Assembly: GCF_024347575.1 (NCBI RefSeq) | Contig: NZ_AP025505.1 | Location: 331,605-395,604, forward strand | Direction of reading: 5' to 3' | Source of the DNA: Vibrio pelagius | GTDB taxonomy: Bacteria; Pseudomonadota; Gammaproteobacteria; Enterobacterales; Vibrionaceae | DNA: 64,000 nt | Part shown: positions 10,135 through 21,882 of the stretch, piece by piece | Position numbering within the stretch: position 1 is the first letter of the stretch | Layout: every line of letters starts with the position of its first letter | The notes under the pieces: generated by a model | What the model was told of the DNA's origin: nothing | What the model saw: only the letters and a program-made list of their open reading frames with translations | Databases searched by the model: none | Program-made: the position numbers and the translations under genes

Positions 10135-11679
10135 TTAGTTCAGAGCGTAGTGCTTTTTTGCTGCATCAAGGATCTGGTTGGCTTCCACATCGTCGCCCCA
10201 GCCTTGCAGTTCCATGCCACCGTCTGGACCTTTGTAGTTTTCAAACCATAGACCAATGATGTCCTGAACGCCTGGATAGGAGCTGTTTAGATCGTTCAGA
10301 GAAGTCACATCTTTAAATGGTGAATCGTTAGTGAGAACGCCTACGAGTTTGTCGTCTTGCTCGCCGTCATCTAGCATTTTCATTACACCGATCAGACGAA
10401 TAGGAACAACTTCACCTCGTGGTACAGACTGACCAAGTACAATCACATCCAACGGGTCGCCATCGCCACCAAACTCTTTAGGTAGAGCAGTACGTGGGAT
10501 AGAGCCATAGTTACCTGGGTAGCCAAGGTAGTTAACCACGCGTGGTGCACCTTTCTTGTGCTCCCAAATCACTTGCTTGTCATTGTCTTTGCTGAGTTCC
10601 CACTTGGCAGAGGTGCCTGTTGGGATCTCTACAATTGCATTGACAATGCCATCAACAGAAGCGGCTGGGTAATCATTAAAGCTTGAGTTTGATTCGAGTG
10701 TGAATTGGTCCAATTGTTTGAGTACAGGAGCTGAAACTGCTGCTAAGTCATAGCTTAAACCATTGGCGGTAGACGTTGTTTTATAACGCAGCATGTAATC
10801 AACCTTACCGCGCTCTTTGAAAAGTTTATCGAAGCCTTTTTGATTGTATTCGCTAAACTGCCCCATCTGCTTAACTGAAAGCTTTGAACCACCAACGTTG
10901 TTGGTATCCATAGATAGGATATGGTTGCTGACTGCATTGACAGCCTTTGCGTAACCTTCAGTCGAATTTAGATCGAAGTTTGCTGCATCAATTGCTTTAC
11001 GTACTTCTTTAGACCAGTAGAATTCTAAGAACGGGACGGGGTCATTCGGCTTGTCCCAGCCCACACCTCGAGAAAAGTACATCAGTGAGCGGTATTGATC
11101 GTTGGCGAAGTTGGTTAACCCAAGAGAGGTTGGGAGTTGTTGGTAGCTAATCGCTTCACCGTTGTGATTAAACAGCCATGTATTGCCATCTTTAACCATT
11201 TGGTTCCAGAATGCATCCATGTTTTTTAGGTTGCGGTAATCTTTATCAACCACCACATTGACATTGAATGATGGCCCACCTTGCGACATGCGATAGAACA
11301 CATTGAATGTATGGTGTCCGTCAGTCAGGTAGTATTCATCGTTGGGTGCGATGACTACTGTCTTCATGTCTTGTTTACGTGAACCTATTTCCATTTCACA
11401 GGTGAAGGTCGAAGGAATATTTGGATGTGCTTGGTCTTTGATGCTCACTACGCCTTTTTGACCATTGGCTTCACAAATTTCATCAAACATTTTTTCTTGG
11501 TCAAATTGGTAGCGACCCAACTTGTACATAATTTGGTCATAACCTACGGATGGTTGAGTTGGTTTTAACTCATGGAGACCAAGGTTAATTACATCGCCTT
11601 CCGAGACATTGCTTGCATGAGTGGGTAAAGCAGAAATAGCCAGAGCGCCAATGGTGGCAAGAATCCCAATTTTAGTCAT
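10135..11679 (-). CDS. Exported fusion: ParB/sulfiredoxin-like domain + family I inorganic pyrophosphatase
   Basis: The 514-residue product has a cleavable signal peptide (residues 1-22, ending THAS) and so should act outside the cytoplasm. Residues about 25-300 resemble the ParB/Srx-like fold, with the characteristic YLTDGHHTFNVF loop. Residues about 330-514 form a complete family I inorganic pyrophosphatase: VEIPTG, WEHKKGAPR, YPGNYGSIP, DGDPLD near residue 405, MKMLDDGEQDDKLV and FENYKG retain the acidic, Lys, Arg and Tyr positions used by soluble PPases. Hydrolysis of PPi is therefore likely; the role of the N-terminal domain is unknown. It is a single gene with its own terminator. Most PPases are about 175 residues and cytoplasmic. 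Confidence 0.88.
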   Translation of the reverse strand: MTKIGILATIGALAISALPTHASNVSEGDVINLGLHELKPTQPSVGYDQIMYKLGRYQFDQEKMFDEICEANGQKGVVSIKDQAHPNIPSTFTCEMEIGSRKQDMKTVVIAPNDEYYLTDGHHTFNVFYRMSQGGPSFNVNVVVDKDYRNLKNMDAFWNQMVKDGNTWLFNHNGEAISYQQLPTSLGLTNFANDQYRSLMYFSRGVGWDKPNDPVPFLEFYWSKEVRKAIDAANFDLNSTEGYAKAVNAVSNHILSMDTNNVGGSKLSVKQMGQFSEYNQKGFDKLFKERGKVDYMLRYKTTSTANGLSYDLAAVSAPVLKQLDQFTLESNSSFNDYPAASVDGIVNAIVEIPTGTSAKWELSKDNDKQVIWEHKKGAPRVVNYLGYPGNYGSIPRTALPKEFGGDGDPLDVIVLGQSVPRGEVVPIRLIGVMKMLDDGEQDDKLVGVLTNDSPFKDVTSLNDLNSSYPGVQDIIGLWFENYKGPDGGMELQGWGDDVEANQILDAAKKHYALN

Positions 11680-12174
11680 AAGTCCTTCTATATGTGGAAT
11701 AAAAATATATGCGCTAAGTTAGTGTGCAATCGTGACATTAAGATTTCACTTTGATAAAGAAGATATTGCAGTCGTTCGTGCTCGCTTTTCTTGCCTGTAG
11801 TAAAAGAACACAAGAATTTAAAGTATGTGGTTGATTTATGTTCGACTATGGCAAAGGGTTAAGTATTGAGGTTTCCCCTCGTAATTTCTCCAAAGCGCTC
11901 TGAGCTGCTAGTTCGGCTATGGAGTAGGCCTAGACCGTAGGCAGGGCTTTTCAAGTCTCGGGATATTTCTTCAATCTGCATTCGTTTCGAACAGACCCTG
12001 ATAAGATGATTGGGTATTCGAATTATAGTCATAACCTGCTCCAGTATTTCAGGGCACTATCAAAACAGGCTAATCACTTAAAGTTATGTCCGAAAATCGG
12101 GGGCCATTTCTCTTTTTAAATCCTAATTTGAAGCTAGACTTTAGGTAAAATCAAACCTTCGGGGGTATTGGATT
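11680..12174. other. Intergenic region with divergent promoters; nothing specific recognised
   Basis: About 495 bp separate the exported pyrophosphatase and the diguanylate cyclase gene. The region must hold both divergent promoters. I see no ORF, no strong hairpin with a T-tract and no recognisable riboswitch core. A short inverted repeat, GCCTA-N5-TAGGC near 11930, is too weak to interpret. Confidence 0.5.
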
Positions 12175-13836
12175 ATGGCTAGGTGGGGGGGGACTAGAAT
12201 TAGAACTAAGTTTGTAATCACATACTCGGTTCTCACCGTTTTTTTCGTCATACTTCTGTTTTTTGCTTTTTACATTACAGAGCGGCAACGCCTGATAGAT
12301 AATGCCATAAAATATTCCAATCGAATTTCAACCCTGTATTCTGATGTCATAAACCAAGAACTCTTTCGACACGTGGCGCTCATGCAGTTGTTAAGTAAGC
12401 GTCAAGCGTTTCAACAAGGCCATTTAGACTCTATCGTTAGTGAACTGATTTGGCTGAAAAAAAACTCTAAAAACTCAGTGGTCAATACACTCTATATTGA
12501 TGATCAATGGAATCGAATAGACTATAAGGGAACGGAGCTAAAAATTACCCGCCCGAACATTATCCAAGACATTCGATGGCAAAATGCTAACTATCATGTC
12601 TCTCCTCCCCTTCATGGTGGCGTGGTCAACATGCCCGTAGTCGTCCTTGGTGTGCCAATACATGACTCAAATCTGCAATGGAAAGGCATAATTGCGGTAT
12701 CTATCTCTTTACGGTATTTGACTGAAAGGCTTTCAACCGTGAGCATAGGTAACAATCGTTATGCGTGGATATCTGATATTAATGGTGGGATTATCGCTCA
12801 CCCAGACTTCTCTAAAGTTATGACAGTCAATCTTTATGATACTGAAAAGCTCGATTATCTGGGGCTTGTAGACATTATCGAGAAAACAAAACAAGCTAGT
12901 ACAGGTTATGGCTATTACTATGAAACAGCATCTAATGAGAAAAAACACCTAACTTTTTCACGGTTAAATGTAGTGCCTAATTGGACCGTTTTTGTGACGG
13001 GAAACGAATCTGACCTTGTTCTAAATATAGAGCAAGTGATAGAAAATATTGCTATCACACTGTTTATCGTGGTGTCCGTTTTTATGCCAGCAATAGTATA
13101 TCTATGCCATGCTGTGACCCGACCAATCAGTGAGCTGACCAAAAAAGTTAATGATGCTTTAGGGGGGGGCTATCACAACTTTGTAGGTATTCGTTCTACT
13201 GATGAAATAGGCCAGCTTTCTGATGCATTTAAAACGGTTATCACTGAAATTAGTCAACAAAATGCTAATTTGGAGAAAGCAGTTTCTAAAAGAACAGAAG
13301 AATTGACCTGGTTAGCTATGCACGATCCAATGACCAAACTATTTAATCGTCGTGCACTCATCGAGGCTACTGAAAAGGAAATTTCTAGAGTTATCCGTCA
13401 TCAATTAGCTATGTCTCTTGTCATTTTGGATATCGACCACTTTAAGACAGTTAACGACACATATGGTCATGATATTGGTGATTCAGTGCTTATTAGGTTT
13501 GCTCAATTTCTTCAATCGAATTCTCGAAAAGAAAATCTAGTCGCACGCTGGGGAGGCGAAGAGTTTGTCATTGTCGTCGTTGAAGGAGAGCTAGAGGATG
13601 CGAAGGAGTTCGCATCTCAGTTGCTAGACGATATAACTAAAGTGGATTTTTCTCCGGTTCCAAACGTAACATTTAGTGCTGGTGTAGCGTCCTACAAACC
13701 CAATGAATTACTTGCAGACCTAGTTGCACGAGCGGATAAAGCACTCTATCTCGCCAAAAATTCTGGAAGACAGTGCGTGGAAACAGAAGAACACGTTGGG
13801 GCCTCTCAATCTACATTCGCTTTGAATAGATACTAA
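12175..13836 (+). CDS. Membrane diguanylate cyclase with periplasmic sensor (Cache-HAMP-GGDEF)
   Basis: This 553-residue enzyme synthesises cyclic di-GMP. One transmembrane helix (about residues 14-34) leads into a periplasmic Cache-like sensor (about 40-275) with a YAWISDINGGIIAHPDF segment. A second helix follows (about 283-308), then a HAMP linker (about 309-365), a short coiled coil and a GGDEF domain (about 375-540). The active-site motif is GGEEF at 460-464, which is catalytically competent. The upstream inhibitory-site position reads RKEN rather than RxxD, so product feedback is probably weak. The ATG at 12175 follows a GGGGG stretch. The gene stands alone with no EAL partner. Confidence 0.9.
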   Translation: MARWGGTRIRTKFVITYSVLTVFFVILLFFAFYITERQRLIDNAIKYSNRISTLYSDVINQELFRHVALMQLLSKRQAFQQGHLDSIVSELIWLKKNSKNSVVNTLYIDDQWNRIDYKGTELKITRPNIIQDIRWQNANYHVSPPLHGGVVNMPVVVLGVPIHDSNLQWKGIIAVSISLRYLTERLSTVSIGNNRYAWISDINGGIIAHPDFSKVMTVNLYDTEKLDYLGLVDIIEKTKQASTGYGYYYETASNEKKHLTFSRLNVVPNWTVFVTGNESDLVLNIEQVIENIAITLFIVVSVFMPAIVYLCHAVTRPISELTKKVNDALGGGYHNFVGIRSTDEIGQLSDAFKTVITEISQQNANLEKAVSKRTEELTWLAMHDPMTKLFNRRALIEATEKEISRVIRHQLAMSLVILDIDHFKTVNDTYGHDIGDSVLIRFAQFLQSNSRKENLVARWGGEEFVIVVVEGELEDAKEFASQLLDDITKVDFSPVPNVTFSAGVASYKPNELLADLVARADKALYLAKNSGRQCVETEEHVGASQSTFALNRY

Positions 13837-13941
13837 CAAGTTGTTTTGGTGTTCGAATTTCAACAGGTAAGTTAGTTGCCAGAACCCATGGTTCCTTTGC
13901 CGACGCTGAGTAGATTTTAGGTGACGGGTGATGACAATTTG

Positions 13942-14032
13942 CTAGGGCGTGTTGACCTTTCGTGGTTGAATTTTGTTCGGGTGGGGACGCCTAGTCAAAA
14001 GCGTTTTAATCGCGGCGAGGGCTAATATGTTA
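13942..14032 (-). pseudogene. Possible remnant of a coding sequence or mobile-element end
   Basis: This GC-richer patch sits in the 270-bp gap between two plus-strand genes. On the minus strand it reads about 29 residues (including ALAAIKTLLTRRPHPNKIQP) up to a TAG stop, with no start codon or ribosome-binding site. It looks like the tail of a larger unit or the end of a decayed insertion sequence. I cannot identify it. Confidence 0.25.
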
Positions 14033-14114
14033 GATCATTAGAGGTTGACGTTGAACTTGCGTCTATATGTAAAGTCGACATTGTTGTAGGGTAATTAAAT
14101 CATACGAGGTGAAA

Positions 14115-14657
14115 ATGTTATCCAAAAAGACCACAGCGTTGATTGTTGTTGATGTGCAAGGAAAGCTCGCGAGTTTGATGCATGAAAGCGACGCTAATAT
14201 TGAAAATACGACGAAGTTAGTTAAAGGTGCCAAAGCGCTGAACTTACCCATTGTATGGCTAGAGCAAAACCCAGAACGTTTAGGTCCAACCGTTGAACCG
14301 ATTCGCGAAGTGCTAGCAAAAGATCATTTAGCGATCGCTAAATACACTTTTGATGGCTGCAAAGAAGCGACATTTAAACTGGCGGTGGAAAACACTAAAG
14401 TCGATACATGGTTAATCTGTGGGATTGAAGCGCATATCTGCGTTTATCAAACCGCGTTATCTCTGCGTAAAATGGGGTATCGAGTCGAGCTTGTTACAGA
14501 CTGTACCGCTTCAAGAACGGCGGCAAACAAAGCGTTGGCGCTTGCTAAGCTCACTGCTAATGGGGTGGGGTTGACGGGCGTTGAGATGTGCTTGTATGAA
14601 ATGGTCGAAGATTGCCGTGCTCCAGAGTTCAAAGAGATCCTTTCCCTCATCAAATAG
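14115..14657 (+). CDS. Isochorismatase-family cysteine hydrolase
   Basis: This 180-residue cytoplasmic protein has the isochorismatase-like hydrolase fold. The catalytic triad positions are visible: Asp in IVVDVQGK near residue 16, Lys in AIAKYTFDG near residue 80, and Cys in LICGIEAHICVYQT near residue 115. This subgroup includes YcaC-like and nicotinamidase-like amidohydrolases; the natural substrate is unknown. ATG at 14115 is chosen because CGAGGTG lies six bases upstream; the GTG at 14109 overlaps that site. Its downstream region has been interrupted by an ISL3 element. Confidence 0.88.
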   Translation: MLSKKTTALIVVDVQGKLASLMHESDANIENTTKLVKGAKALNLPIVWLEQNPERLGPTVEPIREVLAKDHLAIAKYTFDGCKEATFKLAVENTKVDTWLICGIEAHICVYQTALSLRKMGYRVELVTDCTASRTAANKALALAKLTANGVGLTGVEMCLYEMVEDCRAPEFKEILSLIK

Positions 14658-14706
14658 CGCCTATGCTGCAACGGGGCGTTTTTCTGTTCTCCCTTTTACA
14701 AAACGA

Positions 14707-14714
14707 TAAAAATT
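14707..14714. repeat. Left copy of the 8-bp target-site duplication of the ISL3 element
   Basis: TAAAAATT abuts the left terminal inverted repeat. The identical octamer occurs directly after the right repeat at 16007-16014. ISL3-family elements generate 8-bp duplications, so this pair marks the exact insertion site. Confidence 0.93.
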
Positions 14715-16006
14715 GGTTCATCGCGGCTTTCCGGGGAAAGCCGCTTTTATCTTCAAGAAGAAGTAGTCAGTATCTCGATAACCATATCCCATTCGCTTGA
14801 TTAGCTTTATCTTGTTGTTTATCCCTTCAAGCGTGCAAGTATTTAACGGATAACTTGCCGATGCGATAACCCCGTGAAGATATGGTCTGAGTTTTCGAGC
14901 GAACTCTTTTAATGGCTTAATCCCACTCTCTTGCACTTGTTCCCACCACGCGTCCCAGAGCCCCTTAGCGTGCCCTTCTGATTCACAATACCAAAGCTCT
15001 TTGAGTTGTGCTCCGAGTATATAAGTGGTCATTAAGTCCTTATTGATATTCAATATTTCAGTAAGATAGCTTTCTTGGCGTGTATTTAAGTTGCCTCTAT
15101 TTTTCAGCAGTACCCAGCGTGAACGCTTCACCCATTGCCTCGCTTTTTTGTCTTGCTTAAGTTTGTTGGCTTGGTCGACTCTAACTCTATCCATCACCTC
15201 GCGACCGAACTTAGCGACAACATGGAATAAGTCGTAAACGATTTTTGCGTTCGGACAGTGCGCTTGAACTTCAAGATCGAAAGCCGTATTCATGTCCATC
15301 GCGACGGCTTCGATATTTATCCCATGCTCGCCTAATTGCTCGAAGAACGGTCGTATGTCTTTGCGGCTACGACCTAATCCTATCCAAATGACTTGGTGAG
15401 TCTTAGCATCAGCGATGACCGTGGCATATCGATGTCCTTTAAAGATGGCGAACTCGTCCATGACGAGTTGCCTTAGGTCTTCCCATTTTATTGACGGTAC
15501 AACTTGTCTAAGCCGGTGTTTATCTATCTCTTTAATTGTGTGCCAATGAACGCTCGTTAACTGGGAGATATGCTTAATAGGGAGAAGAGGTAATAGTTGT
15601 TCTATATAACTTTTTAGGCGCTTCGTTATGCGAGCATAAGGCTCTAACCAAGATAGAGACTCTGTTTTTATGCCGCAGTCGCGACACTTAATCCTTCGAG
15701 TTTGAACGGAAAGTTCAACTGGAACACCGAGTAACATGGCATCCTTTACATGACGCCATTGATACTCATGGATAGCTTCGTCTTCAAGACCACAGAGGCA
15801 TTTAGCTTCAGAGTTAGGTTTAAGAGTAAGGGTAATAAGTGTTGCTGTCTGGTGAGACTTTACTATTTGAAAGCCTTCCCAGAATGAAGATAGGAAAGTA
15901 TGATTCGGCATGGAAACGGTAGTTTGTGTATGATTTTTGTTTGGCGACTAAACCATATCACTTACTACCGTTTTTGTTTTAAGTTCCCGCTAATCCGCGA
16001 TGAACC
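14715..16006 (-). mobile_element. Complete ISL3-family insertion sequence, 1292 bp
   Basis: The element is bounded by terminal inverted repeats beginning GGTTCATCGCGG on both ends (14715-14726 and the complement at 15995-16006), with about 18 of the first 23 positions matching. It carries one full-length transposase on the minus strand. Perfect TAAAAATT duplications flank it. Intact ends, intact gene and undegraded duplications point to recent transposition. It inserted into the T-tract of the lacZ terminator, in the space between the converging isochorismatase and lacZ genes, without breaking either coding region. Confidence 0.95.
14718..15911 (-). CDS. ISL3-family transposase
   Basis: This 397-residue transposase is of the usual family length (about 400). 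The N-terminal zinc ribbon has paired cysteines (CLCG near residue 39 and CRDC near residue 76). The DDE catalytic domain shows MDEFAIFKGHRYATVIAD, then AVAMDMNTAFD, and the Glu in TLEGINNKIKLIKRMGYG. The stop codon lies inside the left terminal inverted repeat, as in compact insertion sequences. No frameshift or internal stop is present, so the element is probably active. I cannot name the specific IS without a database. Confidence 0.95.
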   Translation of the reverse strand: MPNHTFLSSFWEGFQIVKSHQTATLITLTLKPNSEAKCLCGLEDEAIHEYQWRHVKDAMLLGVPVELSVQTRRIKCRDCGIKTESLSWLEPYARITKRLKSYIEQLLPLLPIKHISQLTSVHWHTIKEIDKHRLRQVVPSIKWEDLRQLVMDEFAIFKGHRYATVIADAKTHQVIWIGLGRSRKDIRPFFEQLGEHGINIEAVAMDMNTAFDLEVQAHCPNAKIVYDLFHVVAKFGREVMDRVRVDQANKLKQDKKARQWVKRSRWVLLKNRGNLNTRQESYLTEILNINKDLMTTYILGAQLKELWYCESEGHAKGLWDAWWEQVQESGIKPLKEFARKLRPYLHGVIASASYPLNTCTLEGINNKIKLIKRMGYGYRDTDYFFLKIKAAFPGKPR

Positions 16007-16014
16007 TAAAAATT
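16007..16014. repeat. Right copy of the 8-bp ISL3 target-site duplication
   Basis: TAAAAATT immediately follows the right inverted repeat and is identical to 14707-14714. On the minus strand it reads AATTTTTA, the T-tract that follows the lacZ terminator hairpin. Confidence 0.93.
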
Positions 16015-16034
16015 CCCCAAGCCGGAACTTGGGG
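16007..16034 (-). terminator. Intrinsic terminator of lacZ, abutted by the IS
   Basis: Minus-strand CCCCAAG and CTTGGGG (within 16015-16034) form a 7-bp stem with a 6-base loop. AATTTTTA follows. It lies about 40 bp past the lacZ stop. The target duplication is this T-tract, so the hairpin and a copy of the tract survive the insertion. Confidence 0.85.
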
Positions 16035-16072
16035 ATTGAGCGACATTGGCGTGTGTTTAGGTTATCTATCGA

Positions 16073-19189
<3,117 letters not shown>

Positions 19190-19268
19190 TTACTAATTTG
19201 TTTTCGCAATCATTTCGCAGCGTAATAAAGTGAATTGCGTTGCGAACGAGTCGGAGAGCGACGAATCG

Positions 19269-20138
19269 TTATTTCGCTAGTTGCTCTACGAGATAATCTT
19301 TGGCTTGGGTATAGCCTTGTTGTGATGCTTGGTTGGCTAGCGCAGCGGCTTGCTGTACATCGTTGTTTTCGAGTGCTTTATCGATTTGAGATTGAAACAC
19401 TTCCCACTCATCCAGCGCTTCTGGAGAGGCGGATGGTGTCATTTGAGAGTTCTGTTTCTGCTTGGTTTGGGTGCCTAGTTCTGTCAGCAGTGTGAGAACG
19501 GCACTGTTGTTTGACGCGCTGGTGGTCACCTCGACGACACCAAATGCTTGGTATTCCGCGACTAAAGGAAGCTGTTTACTGCCGATAATGTTCTGAGATT
19601 CCGTATACACCTGTTCTGGGTGCTGTCGTGCGAGCTTTTGTCCAAGCATTGATGAGTCGGAAGCAAGGACTATGTATTGAGCACCGTTTAGCTGCGGGTT
19701 GATCGTGATGACTTTCTCGATACGTTCTAAACCGCGCATGCCGGTTGGGTGGTACTCGAAATCCTGTGCCGAGTAACGAGAAACAAGCTGCCAGTTTTCG
19801 TTATAAACTAAGACGCTCGCAGCAAATAAGGCTTGGTTATCGACATAAGAGCGTACAAGCAGCGAGAATGGCGAGTCAGAAGTGATTTGATAGCTCATCA
19901 CTGGGAGTGGTTTAGAAGAATCTGAAAAAAGTAAAACCGCATTGCTCAAGCTTGGTAGATTTGCATCCATAACCACCTGCTGGTGGAAAGGAATCGGTAG
20001 AGCGGTCAGAGGCAAAGCATCTAACGTTGAGCAACATTGTGGTTGGCTCAAATCGGTATTGAAAGTTTGCTCTGGTAATCCACTGCACGCGCCAAGAGAC
20101 AGAGCCATGAATAGAGTTGCTAGCGGTTTTAGTTTCAT
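19269..20138 (-). CDS. malM: MalM-like periplasmic lipoprotein
   Basis: This lipoprotein of about 289 residues has a lipobox ending LSLGAC near residue 19. I chose ATG at 20138 rather than an upstream in-frame Met because it starts the signal peptide directly and follows AAAGGA. The sequence resembles maltose operon periplasmic protein MalM, including the VVMDANLPSLSNAVLLF and Gly/Tyr-rich middle segments. MalM is of unknown biochemical role but normally sits beside the LamB maltoporin, as here. In this locus it lies between the porin and lacZ, so it probably serves galactoside uptake rather than maltose. The C-terminal 60 residues are Gln-rich. Confidence 0.75.
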   Translation of the reverse strand: MKLKPLATLFMALSLGACSGLPEQTFNTDLSQPQCCSTLDALPLTALPIPFHQQVVMDANLPSLSNAVLLFSDSSKPLPVMSYQITSDSPFSLLVRSYVDNQALFAASVLVYNENWQLVSRYSAQDFEYHPTGMRGLERIEKVITINPQLNGAQYIVLASDSSMLGQKLARQHPEQVYTESQNIIGSKQLPLVAEYQAFGVVEVTTSASNNSAVLTLLTELGTQTKQKQNSQMTPSASPEALDEWEVFQSQIDKALENNDVQQAAALANQASQQGYTQAKDYLVEQLAK

Positions 20139-20154
20139 CTGCGTTGTCCTTTGT

Positions 20155-20177
20155 GGGGTGAGTGTATTACTCACCCC
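20155..20177 (-). promoter_or_regulatory. Intercistronic hairpin between lamB-like and malM-like genes
   Basis: A perfect 9-bp stem (GGGGTGAGT with ACTCACCCC, 5-base loop) lies between the porin stop and the malM start, just upstream of the malM ribosome-binding site. It has no T-tract on the minus strand. It is better explained as an mRNA-stabilising or partial-termination element favouring porin expression than as a full terminator. Confidence 0.7.
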
Positions 20178-20207
20178 TTTGGGTTCATAAATAGTAGCGG
20201 GTTTGGA

Positions 20208-21449
20208 TTACCACCACGTTTCGACGTTAAAGCCGAAAGTGATCTCATCAATATTTTGCTTGGCGATGCTTTGTGCTTGGCCGTAGACATCATTGCCGCG
20301 TCCCCACTCATCGGTTTTCTCTGAGTAAGTCGCGAATAAACGGAGTGATGGACGAGCCCAAACGCCTTTGCCTGCTTGGAACATTTGCGACACTGTCACT
20401 TTGTACATGTCATTGGTGCCAGCACCATTTTGTGCTTCTACTGATTCGTAGCCAACTTCAAGTGCGGTTGCCATGTATTCTGTCCAACTGTATTGAGGGC
20501 GAGCGCCCACGCTGAACCACTTCTCACCTTCGTCGTTGTCGAGATTTTTATCTTGGTAGGCGATGGAGTACATTACTTGGAAGTCTTCACTTACGTTTAG
20601 GTCACCTGAATTGAAAATACGCCAGCTGTAACCATCATGCTCAACACCTGTGCTGTATTTACGGTTGGAGCCACCTTCTGCACTCATCAAACCGCCCGCA
20701 AGCGCATCAGTACCGTATTGGAAAGCGAATGTGTTTGAGCCGTAATCCCAAGCTTGGCGGTAGAGTGTCGATAACATCGCGCCAGAAGTGGTGATGTCAC
20801 TCTCGTCATAGCTGGAATTTTGCGTGAACACGTAGTTCAAACCGACCGTAAGATCTGCACTGTCGCTTAGTTCAATGTCGCTCAAACGTGCGTCGATATT
20901 GTGTAAGCTGCGGCCATCTGCGCTAGAATTTGGAGCCATCCATGCGATGTGACCTTTAGCAAAACCAAGATCCCAGTTTTCAACACCGATACCTGTGCTC
21001 GATGTGTCCCAGTATTTGATGTCAATCATGTGAACTTCATGACGGCGGTAAAAACGCTCGCCCGCCCACACAGTGGCATCGGCTTGTCCGTCAATCAGGC
21101 CGTGACCTGCAGACCACATCTGAATCAAGCTAACGTCACCCCAGCTCTCGCCACTTCCTAGGTAAAGCGTGGTATCAAAGTACGCTTCACCTTGTTGCCA
21201 AACGTCGGCTTTGAGGCCCGCTTCCCACCAGTTCAGCTCGTTACCTAAACGGTAGTTGCCGTAGCCTTGGCTCGCTCGAATTACATCGTTGCGTTCGCCT
21301 TTGCCTGAATTGTGTTCGTCGTTATCGGTGTAAATGTTGCCCCACTTGGCATAGCCAAAGTATGTGATGTTCTCCACTGCGGCCATACTAGCAAGCGGAA
21401 CAAGGGCGAGGGTTAGCCCTAGCGCTCTTACAAGCGTCTTTTGTTTCAT
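20208..21449 (-). CDS. LamB-type carbohydrate porin (maltoporin family)
   Basis: This outer-membrane beta-barrel protein of 413 residues has a signal peptide (1-23, ending ASMAA). Its mature N-terminus, ITYFGYAKWGN, resembles Vibrio maltoporins, and it ends with a terminal aromatic residue (FGFNVETWW) as barrel porins do. Alternating hydrophobic strands with many Trp and Tyr fit an 18-strand sugar-specific channel. The context of LacZ, alpha-galactosidase and a MelB-type symporter suggests it passes lactose, melibiose or raffinose-type galactosides. It is the first gene of the leftward operon. A LacI/GalR-type operator lies about 80 bp upstream of its start. Confidence 0.88.
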   Translation of the reverse strand: MKQKTLVRALGLTLALVPLASMAAVENITYFGYAKWGNIYTDNDEHNSGKGERNDVIRASQGYGNYRLGNELNWWEAGLKADVWQQGEAYFDTTLYLGSGESWGDVSLIQMWSAGHGLIDGQADATVWAGERFYRRHEVHMIDIKYWDTSSTGIGVENWDLGFAKGHIAWMAPNSSADGRSLHNIDARLSDIELSDSADLTVGLNYVFTQNSSYDESDITTSGAMLSTLYRQAWDYGSNTFAFQYGTDALAGGLMSAEGGSNRKYSTGVEHDGYSWRIFNSGDLNVSEDFQVMYSIAYQDKNLDNDEGEKWFSVGARPQYSWTEYMATALEVGYESVEAQNGAGTNDMYKVTVSQMFQAGKGVWARPSLRLFATYSEKTDEWGRGNDVYGQAQSIAKQNIDEITFGFNVETWW

Positions 21450-21528
21450 GAAGTGTCTCCATTCTATTTATATGGATTTATTTTTTATTGTTTTGAGTCC
21501 TAACTCGCTGCGCAGTGTAAATAAACTC

Positions 21529-21542
21529 TGGAAACGTTTTCA
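21529..21542. promoter_or_regulatory. LacI/GalR-type operator upstream of the lamB-malM-lacZ operon
   Basis: TGGAAACGTTTTCA is a near-perfect palindrome (one asymmetric pair) with the central CG typical of LacI/GalR-family operators. It matches the core found before the alpha-galactosidase and symporter genes. Its place about 80 bp before the porin start fits promoter-overlapping repression. Confidence 0.8.
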
Positions 21543-21882
21543 TGATGGGGTTGGCATTTTTGACGATTGATGGTTTTTTGGATATTTAATGTGATATCTA
21601 TCGCGTTTTTATTGGTTTTTGATGTTTTTGGGGAGTGCTTTTTGATGTTTTTGTTGAATCGTTATCTCGGTGTTGTGTCGGACTTTACTAGAGATAATAA
21701 AGAAGTGCTGAATTTAAGTGGTTGAAATATATTAATTTAGTCGGGTTAAGATAGCCCAACTGAAATCAATTGGGCATGTGAGACAAAGAAGTTAAATGTA
21801 GTCACTTAAATCAAAGTTGACACTTTAATCTGACGACATCGTCAATCTGGGGTATTAAGTTAGGACCCAATAAAGACACTTC

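Noticed and set aside
11680..12174. Cyclic di-GMP riboswitch before the diguanylate cyclase
   Set aside because: I searched by eye for the conserved GEMM core and paired stems and found neither.
14658..14690. Terminator after the isochorismatase-like gene
   Set aside because: A four-base stem before a TTTTT run (GGGGCGTTTTT) is too weak and the loop too long to call.
20208..21449. Canonical maltoporin of a maltose regulon
   Set aside because: No mal genes are nearby and the operators and neighbours indicate galactosides, so I did not assign lamB.
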